NCBI RefSeq assembly: GCF_026340095.1
Contig: NZ_JAPEPO010000003.1
Location: forward strand, 682,001-746,000
DNA length: 64,000 nt
Source: Streptomyces sp. NBC_01446
Lineage (GTDB): Bacteria; Actinomycetota; Actinomycetes; Streptomycetales; Streptomycetaceae
Reading direction: 5' to 3'
Part shown: piece by piece, positions 26,931-35,660 of the stretch
Layout: each line of letters starts with the position of its first letter
How positions within the stretch are numbered: position 1 is the first letter of the stretch
Notes under the pieces: model-generated
Told to the model about the DNA's origin: nothing
The model's database searches: none
The model's input: the letters and a program-made list of their open reading frames with translations, nothing else
Made by a program: the position numbers and the translations under genes

Positions 26931-28823
26931 TCACGGCGTGACGATCGGGAAGTTCTGGTCCCCCGGGTCGAGCACTGCGGTAAGGCGGCTGAGGACGGAT
27001 GCGTCACCCTCGACCTGGACGCCCGCCCGCTCCAGGCCCTGCGGAGTCAGGCCCTCGACGGCGAGCGCCGAAAGGGCACGGACGGTGGTGGTGAGCGTGG
27101 CATCGGCGGCGGTGCTCTGCGACGCGGCGGTGTAGCTGAGCACCCCGTTGTTCAGGCGGAGCCGGTAGTTCTCGTCGACGTCGGTGAGGTGGATGTCGAT
27201 GCTGAGCCTCTCCTCCCACGCCCTGGGACCGTCGATCTGGATAGCGATGGCGTCGAACAGCATCGTCGGGGTGAGGTGCGCAATGATGTCCGGCGCGGCC
27301 GTGACGGTGGGCGTGCCGAACTGGCCTTCGCGCAGTTCGGTGGCGCCGGACAGATAGAAGTTGCGCCAGGTGCCGTTCTCCGCGCCGTAGCCGAGCTGTT
27401 CGTAGGTGTCGGCGAGCAGCTCGCGGCCTGCGGCGTGGTCGGGCTGGGCGAAGACGACGTGATTGAGGACTTCCGCCGCCCAGCGGTAGTCGCCCGCCTC
27501 GAACGAGCCGCGCGCCTTGTCCACCACCGCGTCGGCTCCGCCCATGAACTCCACGTAGCGCCTGCCCGCCTCGAGCGGGGGGTGCTGCCACAGGTGTGCC
27601 GGATTGCCGTCGAACCAGCCCATGTAGCGCTGGTAGATAGCCTTGAGGTTGTGGCTGACCGAGCCGTAGTAGCCGTGGGTGTTCCAGGCGTTCTCCAGCG
27701 CGGGCGGCAGCTTCAGGTGCTCAGCGATCTCGATGCCGGTCCAGCCCTTGTTGATCAGGCGCAGGCACTGGTCGTGGAGGTAGCCGTACAGGTCGCGCTG
27801 GGTCTCCAGGAACTGGACCACGCGCTCCTGCCCCCAGGTCGGCCAGTGATGCGAGGCGAAGGCGACGTCCGTACCGGCGCCGAACAGGTCGATCGTCTCG
27901 GTCAGCGCGTGCGACCAGGCGTGCGGATCCCGCACGACCGCGCCGCGCAAGGTGAGCAGGTTGTGCAGGGTGTGGGTGGCGTCCTCGGCGGTGCACAGCG
28001 CCCTCAAATCGGGGAAATGGATGAGGAGTTCGGCGGGCGCCTCGGTGTCCGGAGCCATCTGGAACACCATACGGACCCCGTCGACAACCTCCTCCTGCCC
28101 CGTCGTGGTGATGGTCAGGGTCGGCGGGATCAGGGTGACCGTGCCGGTCGAGGTCGTCTGCCCGAGCCCGGCGCCGACCTGCCCCCGTGGTCCGCGGGCG
28201 AGCGCCGCCCCGTACATATAGGCGGCACGCCGGCCCATCGCCGTACCCGCGTACACGTTCTCGGCCACGGCGTGCTCGGTGAAGTCCTCCGGCGCGATGA
28301 CCGGCACACGCCCGGCATCCACGTCCTCTTGCGAGGTGACGCCCTTGACCCCGCCGAAGTGGTCGACGTGCGAGTGCGTGTAGATGACGCCGGTCACCGC
28401 GCGCTCGCCGCGGTGCTCCCGGTACAACGCGAGCGCCGCCGCCGCGGTCTCGGTGGAGATCAGCGGATCGATCACGAGCACGCCGGCGCCGCCCTCGATG
28501 AACGTGATGTTCGACAGGTCGAACCCGCGCACCTGGTAGATGCCCTCGGCCACCTCGAACAGACCTTGCTCGGCGACCAGTTGGGACTGCCGCCACAGGC
28601 TCGGGTTCACGGTGTCGGGGGCATCGCCCTGAAGGAAGGTGTACGTGTCGTTGTCCCACACGACGGCGCCGTCATCGTCGGTGACAGCGCTGGGCACCCG
28701 CCGGGCGACCAGCCCGCGCATCGCATCCTCGAGGTCTTGGGTGTCGGAGAACGGGAGGCGCTCGTGCAGCTGTGCCTGCTGCTGGGAGATGAACGACTGC
28801 GCAGACTTGGGCGTATAGGCCAT
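26931..28823 (-). CDS. Alkyl/aryl-sulfatase, SdsA-type metallo-beta-lactamase-fold enzyme
   Basis: A 630-residue protein. The metallo-beta-lactamase domain has TGVIYTHSHVDHFGGVKGVT near residue 150 (HxHxDH zinc ligands) and EAPAELLIHFPDLRALCTAE. The helical dimerisation region contains WRNFYLSGATELREGQFG, and the C-terminal SCP2-like domain has FDAIAIQIDGPRAWEERLSI, as in SdsA1. These zinc enzymes hydrolyse primary alkyl sulfates such as dodecyl sulfate to alcohol and sulfate, allowing use as sulfur or carbon source. No N-terminal signal peptide is visible, so it is probably cytosolic. It lies next to the SulP relic, consistent with a former sulfur-related cluster. Confidence 0.9.
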   Translation of the reverse strand: MAYTPKSAQSFISQQQAQLHERLPFSDTQDLEDAMRGLVARRVPSAVTDDDGAVVWDNDTYTFLQGDAPDTVNPSLWRQSQLVAEQGLFEVAEGIYQVRGFDLSNITFIEGGAGVLVIDPLISTETAAAALALYREHRGERAVTGVIYTHSHVDHFGGVKGVTSQEDVDAGRVPVIAPEDFTEHAVAENVYAGTAMGRRAAYMYGAALARGPRGQVGAGLGQTTSTGTVTLIPPTLTITTTGQEEVVDGVRMVFQMAPDTEAPAELLIHFPDLRALCTAEDATHTLHNLLTLRGAVVRDPHAWSHALTETIDLFGAGTDVAFASHHWPTWGQERVVQFLETQRDLYGYLHDQCLRLINKGWTGIEIAEHLKLPPALENAWNTHGYYGSVSHNLKAIYQRYMGWFDGNPAHLWQHPPLEAGRRYVEFMGGADAVVDKARGSFEAGDYRWAAEVLNHVVFAQPDHAAGRELLADTYEQLGYGAENGTWRNFYLSGATELREGQFGTPTVTAAPDIIAHLTPTMLFDAIAIQIDGPRAWEERLSIDIHLTDVDENYRLRLNNGVLSYTAASQSTAADATLTTTVRALSALAVEGLTPQGLERAGVQVEGDASVLSRLTAVLDPGDQNFPIVTP

Positions 28824-28883
28824 AGCGCTAGATTCGCACCAGGAGATCGAATATCAGTCACACGACTCGCATCAGACGCAGCC

Positions 28884-29148
28884 ATGACCAGGCAGGAGCA
28901 GGACGGTACCGGCGTCGGCTACATGTTCATCCGCACCCACCTGCACGCGTGGGATTTCGTCTTCACCCCGGCCGAGCCGCCGACCGGCCGGATGGGCCTG
29001 CGTGACGGCCGGCTCATGACCGTCCACGATCGCGAGGACGCCTGACCGGACACCGTACCGTTGCGGGGCTTCACCTACGGCTCCCATGACGAGACCGGCG
29101 ATCTCCACAACGCGTCGGTGGTACATCAGACGACGTACAACAAGTGAC
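28884..29148 (+). pseudogene. Unassigned gene fragment with an internal stop
   Basis: GYMFIRTHLHAWDFVFTPAE then RMGLRDGRLMTVHDREDA ends at TGA (29045), but the same frame continues PDTVPLRGFTYGSHDETGDL and HNASVVHQTTYNK to 29148. Both parts look coding, so the TGA may have arisen by mutation. No start with upstream domain is present. Family not recognised. Confidence 0.35.
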
Positions 29149-29552
29149 ACTGGAGATCACCAATGGGGCCCGGAGGCCTCACGTGTTTCTGACGCCAGGC
29201 CAGTCGCCACCTCGCCAGCCGATGATCCGCCACGCGATACATCCGCCACGTTGCTGAGAAGTCCTCAAGGACTACAGGACCTAGCCTAGGCGGCACAGAA
29301 TCCGACACGGTCTCCGCTGTCGGTGACTCTTTCGCGGCGTCGCTTGCCCTCGCACCAGCACGGGCTGCGGCAGTGACCCGCCGCCGACGGAAGTCGTGGG
29401 CTGCGGCGAGGCGTTGGGTACGGCGGAGCAGGCCGGAGCGGACCACGTGCCGGTCCTCGTGCACATCACCTGCGGTGGGGTGCGGTCGGTTCGCTCCGGC
29501 AGGAACTGCTGGTCCATCAGTGCCCGTTCAGGGTCCGGAGGGAGAGCGTGGT
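29149..29552. other. No gene recognised
   Basis: About 400 bases left of the IS630 element. Read on the minus strand, its right edge continues the frame of the oxidoreductase that the element interrupts. No family is recognised. Confidence 0.35.
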
Positions 29553-30700
29553 TACTGAGGTTTTCGGGTTGTCGTCGGGTGGTGACGGTTGATGATCCCT
29601 GCGGTATGCCGGTGGTGTGAGATATCCGGAGGGTGGGGGCCTGACCGCTGAGCGTCGGGCGTTTCGTGAGGGGATCCGGCTCCAGGCCGGAGGACGGTTC
29701 GCAGTGGGTGAGAGGACCGCGGTGATCGCGAAGGACCTGCGGGTGAGCGTGAGGTCGGTGGAACGCTGGCGCCGGGCGTGGCGCGAGGGCGGGATGGAGG
29801 CCCTGCGCTCGGCTGGGCCGGCGAACTCCCCGACGGTAACCGATGCCCAGTTCGCCGTACTCGAGGAGGAGTTGGCGAAGGGGCCGGCTGCACATGGCTT
29901 CGAGGATCAGCGGTGGACCCTGGCCCGGGTGCAGAACGTGATCCGCCGCCGTCTGCGGCTCAGTTTGTCGGTGGCGACGGTGTGGCGGCTGCTGAAACGG
30001 CACGGCTGGTCCTGGCAGGCACCCGCCCGCAGAGCCCTCGAGCGCGACGAGCACGCGGTGGAACTGTGGAAAAAGGAGGTGTGGCCGCGGGTAAAAGCCT
30101 CGCGGCGGCCCATGGGGGCTGGATCGTCTTCGAGGACGAAGCCGGATTCTCCATGACGCCGCCCCGCGCCCGCACATGGGGCCGGCGCGGACACACCCCC
30201 GTCATCCGGGTCAGGGGCAGATCCCGGCGCAGGACCTCGGTCGCGACCCTGTGCTGCTACAAACCCGGCGAGCCGAGCCGACTGATCTACCGGCCCCGCG
30301 CTCACCTGCTGTTGAAAGGAGCCCGGAAGAGTTTCTCCTGGCGCGACTACCGGGACCTGCTCGTGCGGGCCCACATCCAGCTCGGCGGACCGATCGTGGT
30401 CGTCTGGGACAATCTCAACACCCACCTGACAGCAGAGCTGAAGCGGTACGAGGCCGAACACGACTGGCTCACCACCATCCGTCTCCCGCCGTATGCACCC
30501 GACCTCAACCCCGTCGAGGCCATCTGGTCCCTCGTGCGCAGAGCAATGGCCAACACCGCCTTCGACACACCCGACCACCTCGACCGCATACTCCGCCGCG
30601 AGTTACGCAAAATCCAGCTCCGACCCCACCTGATCGACGGTTGCCTCACCGCCACCCGCCTGACCCTCACCCCACCGACCCCACCCTGAAAATTTCAGTA
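29553..30700 (+). mobile_element. IS630-family element flanked by TA
   Basis: Ends read TA-CTGAGGTTTTCGGG at 29553 and, inverted from 30700, TA-CTGAAATTTTCAGG, giving matched terminal repeats and the TA target duplication characteristic of IS630/Tc1 elements. It is about 1.15 kb. The right end lies at the last codon of the flanking oxidoreductase gene. Confidence 0.85.
29617..30689 (+). CDS. IS630-family transposase made by -1 frameshifting
   Basis: The first frame (29617-30156) has two N-terminal HTH domains (AVIAKDLRVSVRSVERWRRA and TLARVQNVIRRRLRLSLSVA). The second frame carries the DDE core: GGWIVFEDEAGFSMTPPRAR (Asp), IVVVWDNLNTHLTAELKRYE (Asp) and PPYAPDLNPVEAIWSLVRRA (Glu). Joining needs a -1 shift between about 30067 and 30100; the codons TGG AAA AAG followed by GAGG at 30067-30079 are a plausible slippery site, as used by other IS630 members. 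A simple inactivating frameshift is the alternative. GTG start at 29617. Confidence 0.8.
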
Positions 30701-31687
30701 CGACAGGCGCACCGAGACATTGCCCTGATAGGAACCCTGAAGCAGGGAGAGGAACGCCTGCGGCACGTCCTCGATCCCACCCTCGACCACTGTCTGCGGG
30801 TAGACGAAGCGGCCCTCGTCCAGCCAGCTGCTGAAGTGCTCCCGCCAGGCAGCGATCTGATCGGGCGTGTGGTAGCAGGAGAACGGCAGGAGCTCGACGC
30901 CCTTGGCCTCGGCGGCCGCGCGGTCGGGCTGTGGAAAGCGCTGCGCCGCGCCGCCGAGCTGGCTGGACAGTGAGCCGCACAGGGCGAAGCGCGCTCCGGG
31001 CCGGGCCGCGTGGAGCGCGCCCTGATACTGCTCGCCGCCCACGACGTCGAAGAAGGCCGAGATGCCCTCGGGGGCGAGCTCCCCCAGCCGGTCGGCCGTG
31101 GGGCCGTCGTGGTATTCGAACGCGGCGTCGTAGCCGAGCTCGTTCACCAAGTAGTCGGCCTTCGCCGGGCTGCCCGCGCTGCCGATCACCCGCGCCGCGC
31201 CGAGGCACTTGGCGATCTGCCCGGCCAGCGAGCCAACCCCACCCGCCGCGCCGGAGACAAAGACCACGTCCCCTTCGCCTACGGCCGCCACCTCGGCCAT
31301 CCCGTAGTAGGCGGTCGGGCCCTGGCCGAGGTGGTAGCCGGGGTCGGCGAAGAGTTCGCGGTCGAGCTTGAGGTACGAGTCCGCCGGGCCGGCCGAGTAC
31401 TCGCTCCAGCCGGTCATCGACTGGACCAGGTCGCCGACCTCTAGCTCGGGGCTTTCGGACCGGACCACGGTGCCGATGGCAGCCACCCCTACCCGCTGCC
31501 CCGGCTGCCAGGCCGGGACCGGGATGGTGCAGTCGGCCCGCATCAGCTCCAGGTAGGTCGCGGCGAGGCCGATCTGGTCGGTGCGTACCAGGACCTGGCC
31601 GTCCACCTCGGTCTTGGTGACGGTGAAATGGTCGCGCGTGGGGGTGCCGGTGATCTGGGCGGTCAGCTGGATCTCACGGGTGATCAA
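30695..31687 (-). CDS. Zinc-independent NADP-dependent oxidoreductase (MDR family), 3' end rewritten by IS630
   Basis: About 330 residues from TTG 31687 (LITREIQLTAQITGTPTRDH). It has an N-terminal GroES-like domain, then GPTAYYGMAEVAAVGEGDVV, FVSGAAGGVGSLAGQIAKCL (AxxGxxG nucleotide motif) and SAGSPAKADYLVNELGYDAA. This is the order of YncB/leukotriene-B4-dehydrogenase-like medium-chain reductases acting on enones. The last residues (RLSY) run into the IS630 end, whose TACTGA supplies the stop; the native tail is lost or was only slightly longer. It is divergent from a WYL regulator and shares a palindromic operator with it. Confidence 0.85.
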   Translation of the reverse strand: MITREIQLTAQITGTPTRDHFTVTKTEVDGQVLVRTDQIGLAATYLELMRADCTIPVPAWQPGQRVGVAAIGTVVRSESPELEVGDLVQSMTGWSEYSAGPADSYLKLDRELFADPGYHLGQGPTAYYGMAEVAAVGEGDVVFVSGAAGGVGSLAGQIAKCLGAARVIGSAGSPAKADYLVNELGYDAAFEYHDGPTADRLGELAPEGISAFFDVVGGEQYQGALHAARPGARFALCGSLSSQLGGAAQRFPQPDRAAAEAKGVELLPFSCYHTPDQIAAWREHFSSWLDEGRFVYPQTVVEGGIEDVPQAFLSLLQGSYQGNVSVRLSY

Positions 31688-31736
31688 TTTTCTGTCCTTG
31701 CCTCGAGTGCGGCCGTCGAGATCGACTTTAAAGAGG

Positions 31737-31761
31737 CTTCCGGTCAGTTTCTGACCGGAAG
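31737..31761. promoter_or_regulatory. Operator palindrome between divergent genes
   Basis: CTTCCGGTCAG-TTT-CTGACCGGAAG is a perfect inverted repeat with 11-base arms, placed 50 bases from the oxidoreductase start and 19 bases before the regulator ATG. Its position suggests it is the binding site of the adjacent WYL regulator, repressing or activating both genes. Confidence 0.65.
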
Positions 31762-31779
31762 TCGAGGCAGGATGTCGAC

Positions 31780-32736
31780 ATGGCGAACACCAGCTCACGG
31801 ACCCTCAGACTGCTCTCGCTGCTGCAGTCCCACCGGCACTGGTCCGGCCTGGAACTGGCCGACCGGCTCGGGGTCTCCGAGCGGACGCTGCGCCGCGATG
31901 TCGAACGGCTGCGCGAGCTCGGCTACCCCGTCGGCGCGACCCGGGGTACGGACGGCGGCTACCAGCTCGCACCCGGCGCCGTCCTGCCGCCGCTGCTGCT
32001 GGACGACGAGGAGGCGGTGGCCCTCGCAGTGGGCGTCGGTGACGCGGCACAGAGCGGGATCGTGGGGATGGAGGAGGCGTCACTGCGCGCGCTCACCAAG
32101 GTGGTACGCGTTCTGCCGCCCCGGCTGCGGGCCAGGGTGGACGCCCTGCGGGCGGTGACCCTTTCCGCCGTCGCGTCCGGGCCGGTCGTCGGCGCGGGGG
32201 TGCTCACCGCGGTCGCCCAGGCCTGCCGGGACGAGGAGCGGCTGCGGTTCGGCTACGCGGCCAGGGGCTCCGCACCCACTGAGCGTGAGGTCGAGCCGCA
32301 CCGCGTCGTCGCGCTAGGCGGCCGCTGGTACCTGGTCCCCTACGACCTGGGCCGCCACGACTGGCGAAGTTTCCGCCTTGACCGGCTGACCGATCCGACG
32401 GCGACCGGCACGCGCTTTCGGCCGCGACTGCTCCCGGCCGAGGACGCCGTGGCCTTCGTCCAGGCAGCGGGCGGGGCCCCGGCTCCGTACACGGTCGAGG
32501 TCCTTGTGCACGCGCCCTGCGCGCGCGTGCGGCAGGTGGTCGGCTCCTGGGGCACGGTCGAACCGCTCGATCAGGACAGTTCCCGGCTCACCATGACCTC
32601 GGCCTCCCTCGACTGGCCGACCCAGGCACTGGGCAACATGGGCGCCGAGTTCGAGGTCCTGGGGCCGCCGGAGTTCGCCGCGCACGTCCAGGAGTGGGGC
32701 GTTCGCTTCACGCGGGCCACCCGCGCACCCGCGTGA
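31780..32736 (+). CDS. YafY/WYL-domain transcriptional regulator
   Basis: A 318-residue regulator. The N-terminal HTH_11 reads RTLRLLSLLQSHRHWSGLEL, ADRLGVSERTLRRDVERLRE and YPVGATRGTDGGYQL. The WYL domain has EREVEPHRVVALGGRWYLVP and YDLGRHDWRSFRLDRLTDP, and the C-terminal WCX extension ends FEVLGPPEFAAHVQEWGVRF. WYL domains sense nucleic acid or small ligands. It probably controls the divergent oxidoreductase through the palindrome at 31737-31761. Confidence 0.92.
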   Translation: MANTSSRTLRLLSLLQSHRHWSGLELADRLGVSERTLRRDVERLRELGYPVGATRGTDGGYQLAPGAVLPPLLLDDEEAVALAVGVGDAAQSGIVGMEEASLRALTKVVRVLPPRLRARVDALRAVTLSAVASGPVVGAGVLTAVAQACRDEERLRFGYAARGSAPTEREVEPHRVVALGGRWYLVPYDLGRHDWRSFRLDRLTDPTATGTRFRPRLLPAEDAVAFVQAAGGAPAPYTVEVLVHAPCARVRQVVGSWGTVEPLDQDSSRLTMTSASLDWPTQALGNMGAEFEVLGPPEFAAHVQEWGVRFTRATRAPA

Positions 32737-33257
32737 CCTTCCTCGCCGTGACGCCGCGACGGTGGCGCGACGTTCGCGGCAGCCCGCGGTGTAGCGGAAG
32801 GGGCGCTCTGCCAAGCGTAGGAGGGCTCGAAAATCGGTCCGCCAGCGGTTCGGTCAGTCACGACGTACGGACAGGCACAGGTTCCCCGGTGATCACCGAG
32901 CGCCGCAACACCGTGGTCGCAAAGATCTGTAGCTGTCTTGCTTTCCAGGGAAGCACTCTGCCTAGCTGCCGGGGCTGTTTCGCCACGTCGTACCCGGCGA
33001 TGAAACCCCGAGCCCGAGGCTGCCCGCCGTCGGCCCGATCTTCCCTGGCCCGAGCTTGTTCGACTTGTTCCACACCGGCCGCGGCCTGCGGCATTCGAAC
33101 CCGGGCCACTGCGCAACCGGTGCGCACCGCACGACCCGCTCGTTTGCGTGACCAGGCCTGAGCGACGCGGACGCTCCCGCCGGCGGGCAATCGCGCCGTG
33201 CCTGCGGGCCTTGAAGTGGCTGGTGAGTGCCATCTCCAGTCTGGCAACGTGGGCCGT
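32737..33257. other. No gene recognised
   Basis: About 520 bases between the WYL regulator and the HIT gene. Frames are open but show no family resemblance. Confidence 0.4.
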
Positions 33258-33677
33258 ATGACCTGTGTGTTCTGCCGCTTGATCACCGAAGACGCCGCTC
33301 GTTGGATATTCCGCGGGCCCGTAGTATCCGCGTTCGCTCCACTTGATCCGCTCGCACCAGGGCATGCCCTGGTGATCCCGACATCCCACTACGCGGACAT
33401 CTTCGATACGCCTACGCAGGTCCTCACCGAGACCATGATGCTGGTCCAGCGCGTTTCTGGTGCGATGCGGACGGCGTTGAAGGCTGGAGGCGTGAACATC
33501 CTCAGCGCGAGCGGTCCCGGCTCAGAGCAATCCGTGCCTCATCTGCACTTCCATGTAGTTCCTCGGTGGACAGATGACGGGTTCTCAACCTGGCCGTCGG
33601 AGCAGTCTCAACGCCAGATCGCCGGCGATCCCGTCGCCCAACTCGCCAACGCCGTGGCAGCCACTCACTCAGCCTGA
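33258..33677 (+). CDS. HIT-family nucleotide hydrolase/transferase
   Basis: A 139-residue protein beginning MTCVFCRLITEDAARWIFRG. It has the usual CxxC near the start, APGHALVIPTSHYADIFD, and the histidine triad SVPHLHFHVVPRWTDD (HxHxH) at about residue 100. HIT proteins hydrolyse or transfer nucleotides from dinucleoside polyphosphates or AMP conjugates; the exact substrate is unknown. The ATG at 33258 is chosen because homology starts there. It stands alone. Confidence 0.92.
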   Translation: MTCVFCRLITEDAARWIFRGPVVSAFAPLDPLAPGHALVIPTSHYADIFDTPTQVLTETMMLVQRVSGAMRTALKAGGVNILSASGPGSEQSVPHLHFHVVPRWTDDGFSTWPSEQSQRQIAGDPVAQLANAVAATHSA

Positions 33678-33841
33678 TCGCCCCACAGAAGTTGAGCCAG
33701 AACCCCAGAGCGGACAGCGCCTGTTCATGACTTCGGGCGGCGCATCAGCTGTGTCGTGCTCAGTGTTCACCACCTGGGACAGCGCCAGCCGCCGACCTGG
33801 GAGGGCTGCTGTCGTAGTCCATCAGCTATCTAGCGAGGGGA

Positions 33842-33861
33842 CCCGTGCCTTTAGGCATGGG
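33842..33861. repeat. Stem-loop resembling an IS605-type end
   Basis: CCCGTGCCT-TT-AGGCATGGG forms a nine-pair stem (one G-T pair) followed by GGGGAATCGC. Such hairpins end many actinomycete IS200/IS605 elements. No tnpB lies next to it, so it may be a solo end left by a deletion or a small non-autonomous copy. Confidence 0.4.
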
Positions 33862-33947
33862 GGGAATCGCTTCTCAGGGCTGCTCTGACCTCAACTCGGT
33901 GCACGGGTCTGCACTGTTGACCTGAGACGACCAGTAGACCGTCGTAG

Positions 33948-35100
33948 CTAATTTTTGGGATAAAGGTGACGTAGTTTGATGCGTGCGTCGTGGGTGGTGA
34001 ACTGCCAGTCCACCTGCCGTTGGTCGGTGTTGGTGGCGTTCTGCCAGGCCGAGAGTTCGGTGTTGAGGATGTCGAGGTCGTTGATCCGGCGGTCGAGACA
34101 TTGCCGGGTCAGCGCGGAGAGTTCGATCTCGGCGATGTTGAGCCATGACCCGTGTTTGGGCGTGTGGTGGATCTCGAGGCGTTGGTGGCCAGCGCGAAGG
34201 CCTCTTCTGGTTCGAAGGCCTCGTACAGTGAGGCGATGGTGTGGGTGTTGAGGTTGTCCATCACCAGCACCACGGCCTCGGCGTCGGGGTAATCCACGCT
34301 CAGCAGCTGTTTGATCTGGCCGGCCCAGTCGATCCGGGTCCGCTGGGACAGTGCCTGAACTCGACGCCACCCGCGCAGGGGTTCGACCCACACGAAGATT
34401 GAGCACGTGCCGCAGCGGATGTACTCGCTGTACTCGCTGTCCTGGCAGGTGTCGTGGCCAGGGCGGGCCGGGAGCGGGGCGCGGGCATGGTCGAGGAGCT
34501 GGTAGGGCTTCTCGTCCATGCACACCACGGGACGTGCCGGGTCATAGGGCCGGGCATAGATGGCCAGCACGTCTTCCATCCGGGCCGCGAACTGCGCGTT
34601 CGCTCGTGGTGGGATGGTCCAGCACTTCTTCAGATGAGGACGCAGTTTCGTTTTTTTAAGACCCGCCCGATGGTGGAGTGATCCAGGTTCGGGATGTCCT
34701 CGACCAGCGCGACATGCTTCTCCAGCAGCCGCAGCGACCACCGGGTATAGCCCTGGGGTGGCTGTGAGCACGCCATCGCGATCAGCCGGGCTTCGACCTC
34801 ACCGGTCACCGGCGAGGGCACCGGCGGCAGCTCGCGCTTCTTCCGGGCGATCGTGGCGTGAACATCGCCACCGGTCTCGGCGAACCGCTTGGCCACCAGC
34901 CGCAGTGTCTCGCCCGAGACTCCGGCCCGGGCCGCGACCGCGTCCTGCGAGCCGATCGCGCCTGCAGAGGTGTCGAGCGCGAGCAGCACCCGCGCCCTCC
35001 TGATCACCGAGGCTGGATGGATACCCGTCGTGGTTACCCGAACCAGCTCTTCACGATCAGCCGCGGTCAGCACCACCGGCCTCTTCTTCTGCGAACCCAT
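33948..35100 (-). pseudogene. IS630-family transposase with two frame changes
   Basis: The N-terminal HTH part (35100 to about 34650; GSQKKRPVVLTAADREELVR, QDAVAARAGVSGETLRLVAK) is joined at an A7 run (34651-34657 on the minus strand) to the second frame. That frame has RPVVCMDEKPYQLLDHARAP (Asp) and AVVLVMDNLNTHTIASLYEA (Asp). The A7 run is a likely programmed -1 site. A second frame change near 34200 separates this from TPKHGSWLNIAEIELSALTR (catalytic Glu) and is not expected in an active copy, so the element is probably dead. The outer ends lie near 33945 and 35190 and both begin TAGC. Confidence 0.75.
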
Positions 35101-35222
35101 CACCCCAACTCCCGTCCGGCAGAAAGGAAGCAACATCTGCCGGACCCCACCATCCCAACCAAACAACCCAGAACTAAGCAACGACACGCTACTAGATGTG
35201 TGCCGTGTGTACAGTGATCGTG

Positions 35223-35660
35223 GTGACTGTAACGCGGAAGGTTCGCCGGTACTCCGGTGGCGTGTACGACTTGGGGCTGCACGTGGTGTGGTGCTCGAAG
35301 TACCGTCGCCGGGTTCTTGGTGGCCGTGTCGCGGTCCGGCTGCGTGAGCTGATCGAGGCGAAGGCAGCAGAGAAGGGCTGGGAGATCATCGCCCTTGAGG
35401 TGATGCCTGATCACGTGCACCTGTTCGTCAAGCACGAGCCGAAGGCTTCCGCGTCCTACGTCGCGAACCAGTTCAAGGGCTTCACCTCCCGCGTGCTCCG
35501 TTCGGAGTTCGTGCACCTGAAGTCGCAGATGCCCACGCTGTGGTCGTCGTCGTTCTTCGTCGCCTCAATCGGCGCGGTCAGCGCGGACACGGTGGAGAAG
35601 TACATCAACACCCAGTGGGAACGGCCCTGGACGAAGAAGCAGACGGAGGGACAGGCGTGA
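35223..35660 (+). CDS. tnpA: IS200/IS605 Y1 transposase TnpA
   Basis: About 145 residues. HUH motif in EVMPDHVHLFVKHEPKASAS (HVH), the catalytic Tyr in DTVEKYINTQWERPWT near the C-terminus, and the N-terminal block VYDLGLHVVWCSKYRRRVLG. It cuts and rejoins single-stranded element ends at subterminal hairpins. The GTG at 35223 is chosen by homology; an ATG at 35196 and other GTGs upstream are possible. Its stop overlaps the tnpB start (GTGA), indicating translational coupling. Confidence 0.93.
   Translation: MTVTRKVRRYSGGVYDLGLHVVWCSKYRRRVLGGRVAVRLRELIEAKAAEKGWEIIALEVMPDHVHLFVKHEPKASASYVANQFKGFTSRVLRSEFVHLKSQMPTLWSSSFFVASIGAVSADTVEKYINTQWERPWTKKQTEGQA

Noticed and set aside
33030..33180. Possible tRNA (GGCATTCGAACCCGGG) before the HIT gene
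   Set aside because: The T-loop-like bases have no matching T stem or acceptor strand.
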